This document shows, in pieces, positions 1 to 9,162 of a DNA stretch of 64,000 nucleotides (its first letter is position 1; each line of letters begins with the position of its first letter). The DNA is taken from contig NZ_JAKSXZ010000135.1 in the NCBI RefSeq assembly GCF_022829465.1, positions 62,001 to 126,000 of the forward strand. The letters are read 5' to 3'. This stretch comes from Methylobacterium sp. J-067. GTDB lineage: Bacteria; Pseudomonadota; Alphaproteobacteria; Rhizobiales; Beijerinckiaceae. The notes beneath the pieces are model-generated. The model had not been told where the DNA came from. It was given only the letters and a program-made list of their open reading frames with translations, and ran no database searches. The translations under genes and the position numbers were made by a program.

Positions 1-2672
1 ATGCCAGCCTCAAGGCGGTGCAGGAGACCGGCGACAGCCGGGTCATCGACCTCTACGAAGGCCTCGCCATCGCCGACATCCAGGCCGCCGCCGACGTGCT
101 GCGGCCGGTCTACGAGGCGAGCGACGGCGCCGACGGCTACGTGAGCCTCGAAGTCTCGCCCTACCTCGCCCTCGACACGCAGGCGACGCTGGACGAGGCC
201 CGCCGCCTCCACAAGGCGGTCGCCCGCGACAACCTGATGGTGAAGGTGCCCGCCACCCCGGAGGGCATCCCGGCGATCAAGCAGCTGACCGCCGAGGGCA
301 TCTCGATCAACGTCACCCTGCTGTTCTCGCAAGAGGCTTACGAAACGGTGGCCCGCGCCTTCGTCGAGGGACTCGACGAGCGCGCGAAGGCCGGGCACGA
401 CGTCTCGCGCATCGCGAGCGTGGCAAGCTTCTTCATCAGCCGCATCGACGCGCTGGTCGACAAGATGCTCGACGAGAAGATCGCGCAGGCGAACGACCCG
501 GACGAGAAGATCGCGCTGACCTCCCTCAAGGGGAAGGTCGCCATCGCGAACGCCAAGCTCGCCTACCAGCGCTACAAGCGCATCTTCGCCGAGCCGACGT
601 GGCAGGCGCTGGCCGAGAAGGGCGCCAAGGCGCAGCGCCTGCTCTGGGCCTCCACCGGCACCAAGAACAAGGCCTATTCCGACGTGCTCTACGTCGAGGA
701 GCTGATCGGCCCGAACACCGTCAACACCATGCCCCCCGCCACCATGGCCGCCTTCCGCGACCACGGCGAAGTCCGCCCGACCATCGAGGAGGACGTGCCC
801 GGCGCCGAGGCGGTGATGGCGAGCCTCGCCCGGGCCGGCATCGACATCGAGGCCGTGGCGCGGCAACTGGTCGAGGAGGGCGTGCAGCTCTTCATCGATG
901 CCGCCGACAACCTGCTCGGCGCGGTGGCCGGCAAGCGCGCGGCCCTGCTCGGCGCCCGCCTCGACCCGCTGGCGCTGGCGCTCGACGATGCCCTCGCCGC
1001 CGACGCGAAGAAGGCCGTCGAGGCCTGGCGGGCGAGCGGCGCGATCCGCCGCCTCTGGGCCCGCGACGCCACGGTCTGGACCGGCGCCGACGAGGCCAGT
1101 TGGCTCGGCTGGCTCCACATCGTGGAGGAGGAGCTGGAGAAGGCCTCCGACTACGCCGCCTTCGCCGAGTGGGTGAAGGCGCGGGGCTTCACCCATGCGG
1201 TGGTGCTCGGCATGGGCGGATCGAGCCTCGGGCCTGAGGTCCTGAGCCTCACCTACGGTCAGCGGCCGGGCTTCCCGGCGCTCCGCATCCTCGACTCCAC
1301 CCACCCGGACGAGGTGCGCGCCGTCGAGGCCGAGATCGACCTCGCCAGGACGCTGTTCATCGTCTCCTCCAAGTCGGGCTCGACCCTGGAGCCGAACGTT
1401 TTTCGCGATTACTTCTACGACCGCGTGAAGCAGAGTGTCGGTGACAAGGTCGGCGAGCATTTCGTCGCCGTCACCGATCCCGGCTCCGACATGGAGAAGG
1501 CGGCCAAGGCCCAGAACTTCGCCAAGATCTTCTATGGCGTGAAGCAGATCGGCGGGCGCTACTCGGTGCTCTCGGCCTTCGGCCTCGTGCCGGCCGCCGC
1601 CATGGGCCTCGACGTCAAGGACGTGCTCGACCGCGCCCGCATCATGGTCCGCTCCTGCGGTCCCGCCGTGCCGCCGCATGTGAACCCCGGCGTGCTGCTC
1701 GGCACCGCCATGGGCGCGGCGGCGCTCAAGGGCCGGGACAAGGTGACGGTGATCGCCTCCCCCGGCGTCGCGAGCTTCGGCGCCTGGGCCGAGCAGCTGA
1801 TCGCCGAGTCGACCGGCAAGGTCGGCAAGGGCCTGATCCCGGTGGACGGCGAGCCGGCGGGCGTGCCGGCGGTCTACGGGCACGACCGCTTCTTCCTGTA
1901 CCTTCGCCTCGATTCCCAGGCCGACCCGGCCCAGGACGCCGCCCTCTCGGCCCTGGAGAAGGACGGGCATCCGATCGCCCGGATCGGCCTCGACGGCGTC
2001 GAGCAATTGCCGCAGGAATTCTACCGGCTGGAGATCGCCACCGCGGTCGCCGGCGCGCTCTTGGAGATCAACCCGTTCGACCAGCCCGACGTCGAGGCGA
2101 GCAAGATCGAGACGAAGAAGCTCTTCGCCGAGGCCGAGCGCACCGGGGCGCTGCCCGACGAGACGCCGCTCTTCGAGGACGAGACGCTCGCCCTCTACGC
2201 CGATGCGAAGAACGCCGAGGCCCTGCCGCAGGCGGCCGATGGGCTCGACGCGGCGGTCAAGGGGCACCTGGCCCGGCTGAGGAGCGACGATTATGTCGCC
2301 CTCCTCGCCTACCTGCCGCGCAACGAAGCGCACCACGGCGTGTTGCAGGAGGCGCGGCTCGCGGTGCGGGACGCGCGCAAGGTGGCGACCTGCCTGGAAT
2401 TCGGGCCGCGCTTCCTGCACTCGACGGGGCAGGCCTACAAGGGCGGGCCGAACAGCGGCGTGTTCCTGCAGATCACGGCCGACGCCGCCGAGGACCTGCC
2501 GATCCCCGGCCGGTCGCTGGGCTTCGGCACGGTGGTTGCGGCGCAGGCGCGGGGCGACTTCGCCGTGCTCGCCGAGCGCGGGCGCCGGGCGCTGCGGGTC
2601 CACCTCAAGGCCGGGCAGATGGAAGCCGGGCTGAAACGTGTCGCGGCGGCGCTGAAGGCGACCGTCGCCTGA
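1..2672 (+). CDS. tal-pgi: Bifunctional transaldolase / glucose-6-phosphate isomerase (5' end off the window)
   Basis: The reading frame is already open at the left edge (Ala-Ser-Leu-Lys ahead of the first possible GTG at 18), so the true start lies upstream; 889 residues are visible. The first ~330 are class I transaldolase, with the Schiff-base lysine in NLMVKVPAT. The rest is phosphoglucose isomerase, with the SIS-type sugar-phosphate loop SKSGSTLEP and the glycine-rich [12 protein letters not shown]. Transaldolase swaps three-carbon units between sedoheptulose-7-P and fructose-6-P; the isomerase interconverts glucose-6-P and fructose-6-P, so one chain links the pentose-phosphate and hexose-phosphate pools. 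It is followed 32 bp later by gnd and then pgl, an evident pentose-phosphate operon. The fusion is uninterrupted and both halves look intact. Confidence 0.95.
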   Translation, partial: ASLKAVQETGDSRVIDLYEGLAIADIQAAADVLRPVYEASDGADGYVSLEVSPYLALDTQATLDEARRLHKAVARDNLMVKVPATPEGIPAIKQLTAEGISINVTLLFSQEAYETVARAFVEGLDERAKAGHDVSRIASVASFFISRIDALVDKMLDEKIAQANDPDEKIALTSLKGKVAIANAKLAYQRYKRIFAEPTWQALAEKGAKAQRLLWASTGTKNKAYSDVLYVEELIGPNTVNTMPPATMAAFRDHGEVRPTIEEDVPGAEAVMASLARAGIDIEAVARQLVEEGVQLFIDAADNLLGAVAGKRAALLGARLDPLALALDDALAADAKKAVEAWRASGAIRRLWARDATVWTGADEASWLGWLHIVEEELEKASDYAAFAEWVKARGFTHAVVLGMGGSSLGPEVLSLTYGQRPGFPALRILDSTHPDEVRAVEAEIDLARTLFIVSSKSGSTLEPNVFRDYFYDRVKQSVGDKVGEHFVAVTDPGSDMEKAAKAQNFAKIFYGVKQIGGRYSVLSAFGLVPAAAMGLDVKDVLDRARIMVRSCGPAVPPHVNPGVLLGTAMGAAALKGRDKVTVIASPGVASFGAWAEQLIAESTGKVGKGLIPVDGEPAGVPAVYGHDRFFLYLRLDSQADPAQDAALSALEKDGHPIARIGLDGVEQLPQEFYRLEIATAVAGALLEINPFDQPDVEASKIETKKLFAEAERTGALPDETPLFEDETLALYADAKNAEALPQAADGLDAAVKGHLARLRSDDYVALLAYLPRNEAHHGVLQEARLAVRDARKVATCLEFGPRFLHSTGQAYKGGPNSGVFLQITADAAEDLPIPGRSLGFGTVVAAQARGDFAVLAERGRRALRVHLKAGQMEAGLKRVAAALKATVA

Positions 2673-2704
2673 ACCCATAGTCACTCGCTGCGGAGGCCAC
2701 CACG

Positions 2705-3685
2705 ATGCAACTCGGCATGATAGGCCTCGGCCGGATGGGCGGCAACATCGTCCGCCGCCTTCTGCGCGGCGGGCATACGGCGGTGGTGTTCGATCAGAAC
2801 GCCGAGGCCGTGGCGTCCCTCGTGAAGGAAGGCGCCGTCGGCGCGACGAGCCTGGAGGACTTCGTCTCCAAGCTCGAGGTGCCGCGCACTGCCTGGGTGA
2901 TGCTGCCGGCGGGCAAGATCACCGAGGAGACGGTGCAGGCGCTGGGCAAGCTGATGCAATCGGACGATTGCATCATCGACGGCGGCAATTCCTTCTTCGG
3001 CGACGACGTGCGCCGGGGCGGGGAACTGAAGCCGAAGGGCATCCACTACGTCGATGTCGGCACGTCCGGCGGCGTCTGGGGCCTAGAGCGCGGCTATTGC
3101 ATGATGATCGGCGGCGACACGTCCGCCGTGGACCGGCTCGATCCGATCTTCGCGACCCTCGCCCCCGGGATCGGCGACGTGACCCGCACCCCCGGCCGCG
3201 ATGGGCGCGACGCCCGTGCCGAGCACGGCTACATCCATGCCGGGCCGACCGGCGCGGGCCATTACGTGAAGATGGTTCATAACGGCATCGAGTACGGGCT
3301 GATGCAGGCCTACGCGGAAGGGTTCGACATCCTCCGCCACGCCAATTCCGAGAACCTGCCGGAGGAGCGGCGCTTCGACCTCAACCTCGGCGACATCGCC
3401 GAGGTCTGGCGGCGGGGCAGCGTGGTCTCCTCCTGGCTCCTCGACCTCACCGCCCATGCGCTGGCCGGCGACGAGGACCTGACCGACTTCTCCGGCTGGG
3501 TCGAGGATTCCGGTGAGGGCCGCTGGACCATCAACGCCGCCGTCGAACAGGCCGTGCCGGCCACCGTCCTCTCGGCCGCCCTGTACCGGCGCTTCCGCTC
3601 GCGGGAGGACGCCTCCTACGCCGACAAGCTCCTCTCCGCGATGCGCAAGGGCTTCGGCGGCCACCAGGAACCCAAGAAGTCCTGA
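2705..3685 (+). CDS. gnd: 6-phosphogluconate dehydrogenase, decarboxylating, short form
   Basis: This 326-residue protein oxidatively decarboxylates 6-phosphogluconate to ribulose-5-phosphate. It opens with a Rossmann dinucleotide fold ([20 protein letters not shown]), followed by the substrate-binding [10 protein letters not shown] segment and the catalytic lysine region [14 protein letters not shown]. At 326 residues it belongs to the short Gnd type (YqeC/GntZ-like) rather than the ~470-residue E. coli type; short forms are often NAD-preferring, but cofactor choice cannot be read safely here. The ATG follows a GGAGG-type ribosome site in the 32 bp after tal-pgi, and pgl begins 22 bp after its stop, so the three are probably co-transcribed. 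Confidence 0.93.
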   Translation: MQLGMIGLGRMGGNIVRRLLRGGHTAVVFDQNAEAVASLVKEGAVGATSLEDFVSKLEVPRTAWVMLPAGKITEETVQALGKLMQSDDCIIDGGNSFFGDDVRRGGELKPKGIHYVDVGTSGGVWGLERGYCMMIGGDTSAVDRLDPIFATLAPGIGDVTRTPGRDGRDARAEHGYIHAGPTGAGHYVKMVHNGIEYGLMQAYAEGFDILRHANSENLPEERRFDLNLGDIAEVWRRGSVVSSWLLDLTAHALAGDEDLTDFSGWVEDSGEGRWTINAAVEQAVPATVLSAALYRRFRSREDASYADKLLSAMRKGFGGHQEPKKS

Positions 3686-3707
3686 AGTTCGCAATCGTGA
3701 GGGGCGC

Positions 3708-4445
3708 ATGGTGAGCTTGCCGGAGGGCGCGCAGGTCCTGCCCGATGCCGAGGCGGTGGCCCGCGAGGCCGCCGAGCGGTTGATCGCAGCCTGCGGCGAG
3801 GCGCAGAGGGCGGACGGCGACGAGCGGATCGCGATCTGCCTCTCCGGCGGCTCGACGCCCAAGCGCCTCTACGCCCTCCTCGCCGGCCCCGACTACGCCG
3901 CGCGGGTGCCGTGGACGCAGATCCACTGGTTCTTCGGCGACGACCGGGCGGTGCCGTGGGACGATGCCCGCAGCAACGTGCGCATGGTACGCGAGGCCTT
4001 CGGCCACGGCAGCGAGATCCCGCCGACGCATCTGCACTTCATGCCGTCGGACGAGGGCATCGAGGCAGGCGCCAAGGCCTATGAGCGTACCCTCCTCGAT
4101 TTCTACGGCGCGGACACCCTCACGGCCGAACGGCCGCTCTTCGACCTCGTGCTGCTGGGCCTTGGGGAGGACGGACACACCGCCTCGCTCTTCCCCGGCA
4201 AGCCGGAGGTGGGGGAAGCGACCGCTTTGGCCGTGCCGGTGCCGGAGGCGGGGCTGGAACCCTTCGTGCCACGCATCAGCCTCACCGTGCCGGCGCTGAC
4301 CTCCGCCCGGCACGTGCTCTTCCTCGTGACCGGCGCGGGCAAGCGCACGCCGCTGGCCCGCCTCGCGGCAGGCGAGGACCTGCCGGCCGGGGCGATCCAG
4401 GGGCCGCAGGTGGCGTGGCTCCTCGACGAGGCGGCGGCGGGCTGA
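3708..4445 (+). CDS. pgl: 6-phosphogluconolactonase
   Basis: The product (245 residues) hydrolyses 6-phosphoglucono-delta-lactone to 6-phosphogluconate, the substrate of the gnd product just upstream. Family marks are LSGGSTPKRLYALL near the N-terminus, the FFGDDRAVPWDDARSN segment and the DLVLLGLGEDGHTASLFPG active-site motif. The frame stays open further upstream into gnd, but the ATG at 3708 (MVSLPEGAQV) sits a few bases after a GTGAGGGG ribosome site in the short gap after gnd, and family similarity begins there. It is the third gene of the tal-pgi-gnd-pgl cluster; zwf is not in the window. Confidence 0.93.
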   Translation: MVSLPEGAQVLPDAEAVAREAAERLIAACGEAQRADGDERIAICLSGGSTPKRLYALLAGPDYAARVPWTQIHWFFGDDRAVPWDDARSNVRMVREAFGHGSEIPPTHLHFMPSDEGIEAGAKAYERTLLDFYGADTLTAERPLFDLVLLGLGEDGHTASLFPGKPEVGEATALAVPVPEAGLEPFVPRISLTVPALTSARHVLFLVTGAGKRTPLARLAAGEDLPAGAIQGPQVAWLLDEAAAG

Positions 4446-4479
4446 GCCGCCGTTACGCCTTGGCAAGGTAAAAGGGGTA

Positions 4480-5610
4480 TTGTCGGATTCGGAGTCGCAG
4501 GGCCCGACCGGCCGTCCCTGGAGAGCCATGCAAGAGGGCACGCTCGTATTGTTCACCGACCGGGCGACGCAGCGCCTGGATCTCGTGCGGGCCCTGGACG
4601 AGGTCGTCCCCTGCCATGTCCGCGATGCCGCCTCCGTCCTACCGGCCGGCGATTGCGTGGGTTTCGTCGCCGATATCGACCTGCTGCAGCCCGCCCAGTT
4701 GAGGGGCCTGCGCGCCCTCATCGCCGAGGCGCCGCAACTGCCCCGCCTGTTCCTGATGCGCAGCATGGGCGAGCGCAGCCTCTCCACCGCCCGCAGCCTT
4801 GGCGCGAGCCTCTGCCTCCCCTTCGACACCGCCGCCGACACCGTCGCGGAGGCGATGCGCGTCCACCTGACGAACCCGTTCCCCGGCATGGTGCGCGTCC
4901 CCGCCCCGGAGCGCGGGCGGCCCCTCGTCATCGCCAGAGCCGCCGACGAGGCGGGCGCCGTGCTCGCCGGCCTCCTCGATTCCGCCCGGCAGACCGGCAG
5001 GGTCGATTCGCGGCTGGTCGATCACGGGCTCGACCCGATCCTCGGCGCCGTGGGCGAGGCCGGGCTCGGGGCGTGGCTCGACACGGTGCGCGCCTACGAC
5101 GACGCCACCTACCAGCACTGCCTGCTGGTCGCGGGCGTGGCGGCGACGTTCGCCATCGAACTCGGCTTCAGCCGGCGCGACCGCGAGCATCTGGTGCGCG
5201 CCGCCCTGGTCCACGATGTCGGCAAGGCGCGGATTCCGCTCGCCATCCTGAACAAGGCCGGCCCCCTCGACGCGGACGAACGCGCGACCATGAGCACCCA
5301 TGCCGCGCTCGGCCACGAGATCCTCGTGGAGGCGGGCGGGTTCGACGCGTCGATCCTGTCCGTGGTTCGGCACCATCACGAGATGCTGGACGGCAGCGGA
5401 TACCCCGACAAGCTCACCGGGGCGGCGATCCCGGACATCGTCCGATTGATCACCATCTGCGACATCTACGCGGCACTGGTCGAGCGGCGGCCCTACCGCG
5501 CGCCGATGCCGGCCCCGGAGGCCCTGCGCATCCTACGCGGCATGGAAGGCAAGCTCGACATGGCCCTGGTGCGCTCCTTCGAGCACGCCGTGTCGAAGGA
5601 TGTCAGATGA
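4480..5610 (+). CDS. HD-GYP domain protein, probable cyclic-di-GMP phosphodiesterase
   Basis: This 376-residue protein has a C-terminal HD-GYP domain. Visible marks are HDVGK, the HAALGHEIL histidine pair, the VRHHHE metal ligands and a DGSGYP motif, all consistent with a di-iron or tri-iron cyclic-di-GMP hydrolase. The first ~140 residues look like a poorly conserved receiver-type fold, with no clear phosphoacceptor aspartate. The start is uncertain: TTG at 4480 follows AAGGGG, while ATG at 4528 (MQEGTLVLFT) follows GGAGAG, and both spacings are short. It lies 34 bp after pgl and may be read with the pentose-phosphate operon. Its last 8 bp overlap the end of the convergent dcd gene. Confidence 0.8.
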   Translation: MSDSESQGPTGRPWRAMQEGTLVLFTDRATQRLDLVRALDEVVPCHVRDAASVLPAGDCVGFVADIDLLQPAQLRGLRALIAEAPQLPRLFLMRSMGERSLSTARSLGASLCLPFDTAADTVAEAMRVHLTNPFPGMVRVPAPERGRPLVIARAADEAGAVLAGLLDSARQTGRVDSRLVDHGLDPILGAVGEAGLGAWLDTVRAYDDATYQHCLLVAGVAATFAIELGFSRRDREHLVRAALVHDVGKARIPLAILNKAGPLDADERATMSTHAALGHEILVEAGGFDASILSVVRHHHEMLDGSGYPDKLTGAAIPDIVRLITICDIYAALVERRPYRAPMPAPEALRILRGMEGKLDMALVRSFEHAVSKDVR

Positions 5611-6700
5611 AGTGCTTGGAAAGCTTCAGGCCCTGGGCCTGATAGTTCGAGCCGGCCCCGGCGCCGTAGAGCGTGGCGGGAACCTCGCTCATGCGCTCGT
5701 AGACGAGACGCCCGACGATCTGGCCGTCCTCCAGGAGGAACGGCACGTCGCGGGAGCGCACCTCCAGCACCGCCCGCGCGCCGGTCCCGCCCGCCGCCGC
5801 ATGGCCGAAGCCGGGATCGAAGAAGCCGGCGTAATGCACCCGGAACTCGCCCACCAGCGGATCGAACGGCACCATCTCGGCGGCGTGGTCCGGCGGCACC
5901 TGCACCGATTCCTTCGAGGCGAGGATGTAGAACTGGCCGGGATCGAGGATCAGGCTGGCGCTGCCGTCCGACGGCAGCCGCTCCCAGAAGGCGTCGATGC
6001 CGTGCTGGCCCGGCGCGTCCACGTCCACGAGGCCGGTATGGCGCTTGGCCCGGTAGCCGATCAGCCCGTCGAAGCCCGACAGGTCCACCGACACCGCGAC
6101 GCCGCCCTGCAACGACGGCGTGGCCACGTTCACGAGCGGCGTCCGGGCATGGAGGGCGGCCAGCTCCGCCTCCCCGAGGCGCGGCTGGCCGGAGCGGAAG
6201 CGGATCTGCGACAGGCGCGAGCCCGTCCGCACCAGCACCGGGAAGGTGCGGGGGGAAATCTCCGCGTAGAGCGGCCCGGTATAGCCGGCCGCCACCTGAT
6301 CGAACGCCTCGGCCCGGTCGGTGATCACGCGGGTGAACACGTCGATGCGGCCGGTGGAGCTCTTCGGGTTCGCCGAGGCCGCGAGGCCCGGCGGCAGGGC
6401 CAGCGTCTCCTGCAGTTCCGCGATGTAGACGCAGCCCGTTTCCAGCACGGCGCCCGGCCGCAGGTCGATGGCGTGGAGCGACAGGCGCTCGACGCAGGCC
6501 TCGACCGTGCGCGAGCCCCCCGGCAGGAAGCTGGTCCGCACCCGGTAGGCGCGCTGCCCGAGCCGCAGGTCGAGGCTCGCGGGCTGGATCTGGTCCGACG
6601 CGTAGGGCGTGGCCGGCAGGATGCCGCCCGCGCGGGTGAGGGCGTCGATCGCCTGGGCCGGCAGAATGCCCTCGCCCGTCCTGTTCGCGCCCGCCCGCAT
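5603..6700 (-). CDS. dcd: dCTP deaminase, long (double-domain) family
   Basis: The 365-residue product belongs to the large 2'-deoxycytidine 5'-triphosphate deaminase family (Pfam DCD type), about twice the usual Dcd length. It makes dUTP from dCTP for thymidylate synthesis. Two Dcd/dUTPase-like halves can be traced. The first has NPKSSTGRIDVFTRVI followed by PLYAEISPRTFPVLV, as in the trimeric Dcd core. The second ends with a YQAQGLKLSKHF tail that resembles the closing segment of single-domain Dcd. It converges on the HD-GYP gene with an 8-bp overlap of coding ends. The upstream 216 bp to apaG must hold promoters for both divergent genes. Confidence 0.85.
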   Translation of the reverse strand: MRAGANRTGEGILPAQAIDALTRAGGILPATPYASDQIQPASLDLRLGQRAYRVRTSFLPGGSRTVEACVERLSLHAIDLRPGAVLETGCVYIAELQETLALPPGLAASANPKSSTGRIDVFTRVITDRAEAFDQVAAGYTGPLYAEISPRTFPVLVRTGSRLSQIRFRSGQPRLGEAELAALHARTPLVNVATPSLQGGVAVSVDLSGFDGLIGYRAKRHTGLVDVDAPGQHGIDAFWERLPSDGSASLILDPGQFYILASKESVQVPPDHAAEMVPFDPLVGEFRVHYAGFFDPGFGHAAAGGTGARAVLEVRSRDVPFLLEDGQIVGRLVYERMSEVPATLYGAGAGSNYQAQGLKLSKHFI

Positions 6701-6916
6701 CGCCCGCTCCGTTCGCGCGGCGGTGGACCGCGCCCTGTCTTGTCCGCCACAGGCACCTAAGGCCGGTTTAATACCACATGACTTGGCCCGAGCCGGCCGC
6801 GCGACGTAATCCGCCGCAATTGACGCCGATTCACCTGGGAATTACCACCGGGGCTCATGGCGCGGCCAAGGCCGGGCGGGTCGAATCGCTGAAGTCCTCG
6901 GGGGCGATCAAAGGCA

Positions 6917-7309
6917 ATGTACAGGGCCGAGACGCGCGGAATAAGCGTGACTGTACAGCCGCGCTTCGTGGAGGAAGAGTCTTCCCCCAACGAAAGTCGC
7001 TATTTCTTCGCCTACACGGTCGAGATCGTGAACAACGGCGAGGAGCAGGTACAGCTCCGCTCGCGCCACTGGCGCATCATCGACGGGCGCGGCTCCTGCC
7101 AGGAGGTGCGCGGCGTCGGCGTCGTGGGCAAGCAGCCGGTTCTGGAGCCCGGCGAGTCGTTCTGCTACACGAGTGGCTGTCCGCTCACGACACCCGACGG
7201 GCTGATGGCCGGCAGCTACACGATGGCGACGGTGGCCGGCGAGAGCTTCGAGGCCGAGATTCCGGCCTTCTCCCTCGATAGCCCGCACGTCCGCCGCAGC
7301 CTGCACTGA
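6917..7309 (+). CDS. apaG: ApaG-domain protein
   Basis: The whole 130-residue product is a single ApaG fibronectin-III-like domain. It includes [26 protein letters not shown], the conserved [14 protein letters not shown] stretch and a [10 protein letters not shown] segment. ApaG has been linked genetically to Co2+/Mg2+ resistance in enterobacteria, but its biochemical role is unsettled, so no reaction is claimed. ATG 6917 follows an AAAGG site. It stands alone between divergent dcd and the following argE-type gene, 54 bp downstream. Confidence 0.92.
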   Translation: MYRAETRGISVTVQPRFVEEESSPNESRYFFAYTVEIVNNGEEQVQLRSRHWRIIDGRGSCQEVRGVGVVGKQPVLEPGESFCYTSGCPLTTPDGLMAGSYTMATVAGESFEAEIPAFSLDSPHVRRSLH

Positions 7310-7363
7310 CGGCGGCCGCGTCACCGGCGGGGAGCGCGTGAGCCGGGCGGCCCCGGAGGGATC

Positions 7364-8533
7364 ATGGCTTTGAACGGCGAGCGGCTTTCCCCGCTCGAGA
7401 TGCTGGCCCGCCTCGTCGCGTTCGACACCGAGAGCGACAAGCCCAACCTCGCGCTGATCGATTCGGTCTGCGCCTATCTGGACGGATGGGGCGTGCCCGT
7501 CCGCCGCTTCCCCGACGCCACCGGCACCAAGGCCGCGATCCTCGCGACGCTCGGGCCGGCGCGCGACGGCGGGGTCGTCCTGTCGGGCCACACCGACGTC
7601 GTGCCCGTCGCCGGCCAGCCCTGGACGTCGGACCCCTTCACCCTGCGCGTCGCGGGCGGCCGGGCCTACGGGCGCGGCGCCGTCGACATGAAGGGCTTCT
7701 GCGCCACCGTCCTGGCCCTGGTGCCGGAGATGCTGAAGGCCGACCTCGCGCGGCCGATCCACCTCCTCCTCTCCTACGACGAGGAGACCACCTGCCTCGG
7801 CCCGATGGACGCCATCGCCCGCTTCGGCGAGGATCTGCCCCGCCCCGGCGCCTGCATCGTCGGCGAGCCGACCGGGCTCGACGTGGCGGACGCGCACAAG
7901 AGCATCGTCACCTGCCTCACCACGGTCCATGGCCGCGAGGCGCATTCCTCCCGGCCGGAGCTCGGGGCCAACGCGGTCTCGGCGGCCTGCGATCTCGTCG
8001 CCGCCCTCAACCGCATCGCCGACCGGATGATCGAGCGCGGCGACGCCTCCGGCCGGTTCGACCCGCCCGCCACGACGATCCATGTCGGCACGATCCAGGG
8101 CGGGACGGCGCGCAACATCCTGGCGCGGGAATGCCATTTCCACTGGGAGTATCGCGGCCTGCCCGATCTCGACCCGGCCGAGATCCCCACCCTGTTCCGC
8201 GCGGCGGTGGCCGAGGTGACGGCCCGGCGCCTCAACCGCTACGGCGAGTTCGGCCGGATCGACACCCTGGAGGAGGTGGACATTCCCGGCCTCGCCCCCG
8301 ATCCGGGCTCGGCGGCCGAACGCCTCGCCCTGCGCGTCGCCGGGCGCAATCGCACGGTGGCGATGCCCTACGCCACCGAGGCCGGGCGCTTCCAGGGGGC
8401 GGGCATCCCCACGGTGGTCTGCGGCCCCGGCGACATCGCCCAGGCGCATCAGCCCGACGAATATATTACCCTCGATGCGCTGAAGGCGGGCGAGGATTTC
8501 CTGCGCCGGCTGATCGCGGAGTGCGCGGCATGA
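7364..8533 (+). CDS. argE: M20 family deacetylase, ArgE type (copy 1)
   Basis: The 389-residue product matches acetylornithine deacetylase, which releases acetate from N2-acetylornithine in arginine synthesis. Metal-site motifs of the M20 family are present: LSGHTDVVPV, GRGAVDMKGF, YDEETTCLG and GEPTGL. A second ArgE-type gene lies at 41791-42963, so one copy may act on another acyl-amino acid. The stop overlaps the start of the SpeG-like acetyltransferase by 4 bp (ATGA), so the two are translationally coupled. This makes a deacetylase/acetyltransferase pair, which could mean that the true substrate is an acetylated polyamine. That last point is inference. Confidence 0.85.
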   Translation: MALNGERLSPLEMLARLVAFDTESDKPNLALIDSVCAYLDGWGVPVRRFPDATGTKAAILATLGPARDGGVVLSGHTDVVPVAGQPWTSDPFTLRVAGGRAYGRGAVDMKGFCATVLALVPEMLKADLARPIHLLLSYDEETTCLGPMDAIARFGEDLPRPGACIVGEPTGLDVADAHKSIVTCLTTVHGREAHSSRPELGANAVSAACDLVAALNRIADRMIERGDASGRFDPPATTIHVGTIQGGTARNILARECHFHWEYRGLPDLDPAEIPTLFRAAVAEVTARRLNRYGEFGRIDTLEEVDIPGLAPDPGSAAERLALRVAGRNRTVAMPYATEAGRFQGAGIPTVVCGPGDIAQAHQPDEYITLDALKAGEDFLRRLIAECAA

Positions 8534-9099
8534 ACCCGGTGCGGGCCAACGAGTATGTGAAGCTGCGGCCGCTGGAGCGCGAGGATCTGCGCTTCGTCCA
8601 CCAGCTGAACAACAACGACAGCATCATGCGCTACTGGTTCGAGGAGGCCTACGAGTCCTTCGCCGAACTGCAGCAACTCTACGAGCGCAACATCCACAAC
8701 CAGACCGAGCGCCGCTTCATCGTCGCCGCACCGGACGGCGAGCCGGCGGGGCTGATCGAGCTGGTGGAGATCAACCACCTTCACCGCCGCTGCGAGTTCC
8801 AGATCGCGATCCACCCGTCCTTCCAGGGGCGGGGCTATGCGTGGCGGGCGACGCGGATCGTGATGGATTACGCGTTCAGCGTGCTCAACATCCACAAGCT
8901 CTACCTGCACGTGGATCGCGAGAACCAGCGGGCGGTGCGGATCTACGAGCAATGCGGCTTCCGCCCCGAAGGCGTGCTGAAGGACGAGTTCTTCGTGAAC
9001 GGGCGCTACCGCGACGCGGTGCGCATGTGCCTGTTCCAGCCGGATTACCTCGCCGCGCGGGGCGTCGGCGATCCGAACGAGCCGGTGCTGAAAACCTAA
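8530..9099 (+). CDS. GNAT N-acetyltransferase, SpeG-like
   Basis: This 189-residue protein is one GNAT fold close to spermidine N1-acetyltransferase. It shows the acceptor-side segment RPLEREDLRFVHQLNNN, the long EAYESFAELQQLYERNIHNQ helix typical of SpeG, the acetyl-CoA loop HPSFQGRGYAWRA and the C-terminal YEQCGFRPEGVLKDEFF. Transfer of acetyl from acetyl-CoA to a polyamine is the likely role; the exact amine is not proved by sequence. ATG 8530 overlaps the argE stop. SpeG gives the best overall match, but a diamine or other amine acceptor remains possible. Confidence 0.8.
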   Translation: MNPVRANEYVKLRPLEREDLRFVHQLNNNDSIMRYWFEEAYESFAELQQLYERNIHNQTERRFIVAAPDGEPAGLIELVEINHLHRRCEFQIAIHPSFQGRGYAWRATRIVMDYAFSVLNIHKLYLHVDRENQRAVRIYEQCGFRPEGVLKDEFFVNGRYRDAVRMCLFQPDYLAARGVGDPNEPVLKT

Positions 9100-9162
9100 G
9101 GAGGGGCCGGGCTCTCCCTGAATTCCTTCGCTCCGCTCGCGAGGAGGACGAGGCGGGAGGCG

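Noticed and set aside
599-1237. Long plus-strand ORF inside tal-pgi in another frame
   Set aside because: Composition is an Arg/Gly/Pro-rich shadow of the GC-rich true frame; no ribosome site and no family.
4435-4453. GC-rich hairpin at the end of pgl as terminator
   Set aside because: The stem is short, includes the stop codon and has no U-tract; read-through to the HD-GYP gene is as likely.
3083-4931. Long minus-strand ORFs opposite gnd, pgl and the HD-GYP gene
   Set aside because: They mirror recognised genes and have shadow composition (His/Arg/Gly-rich).
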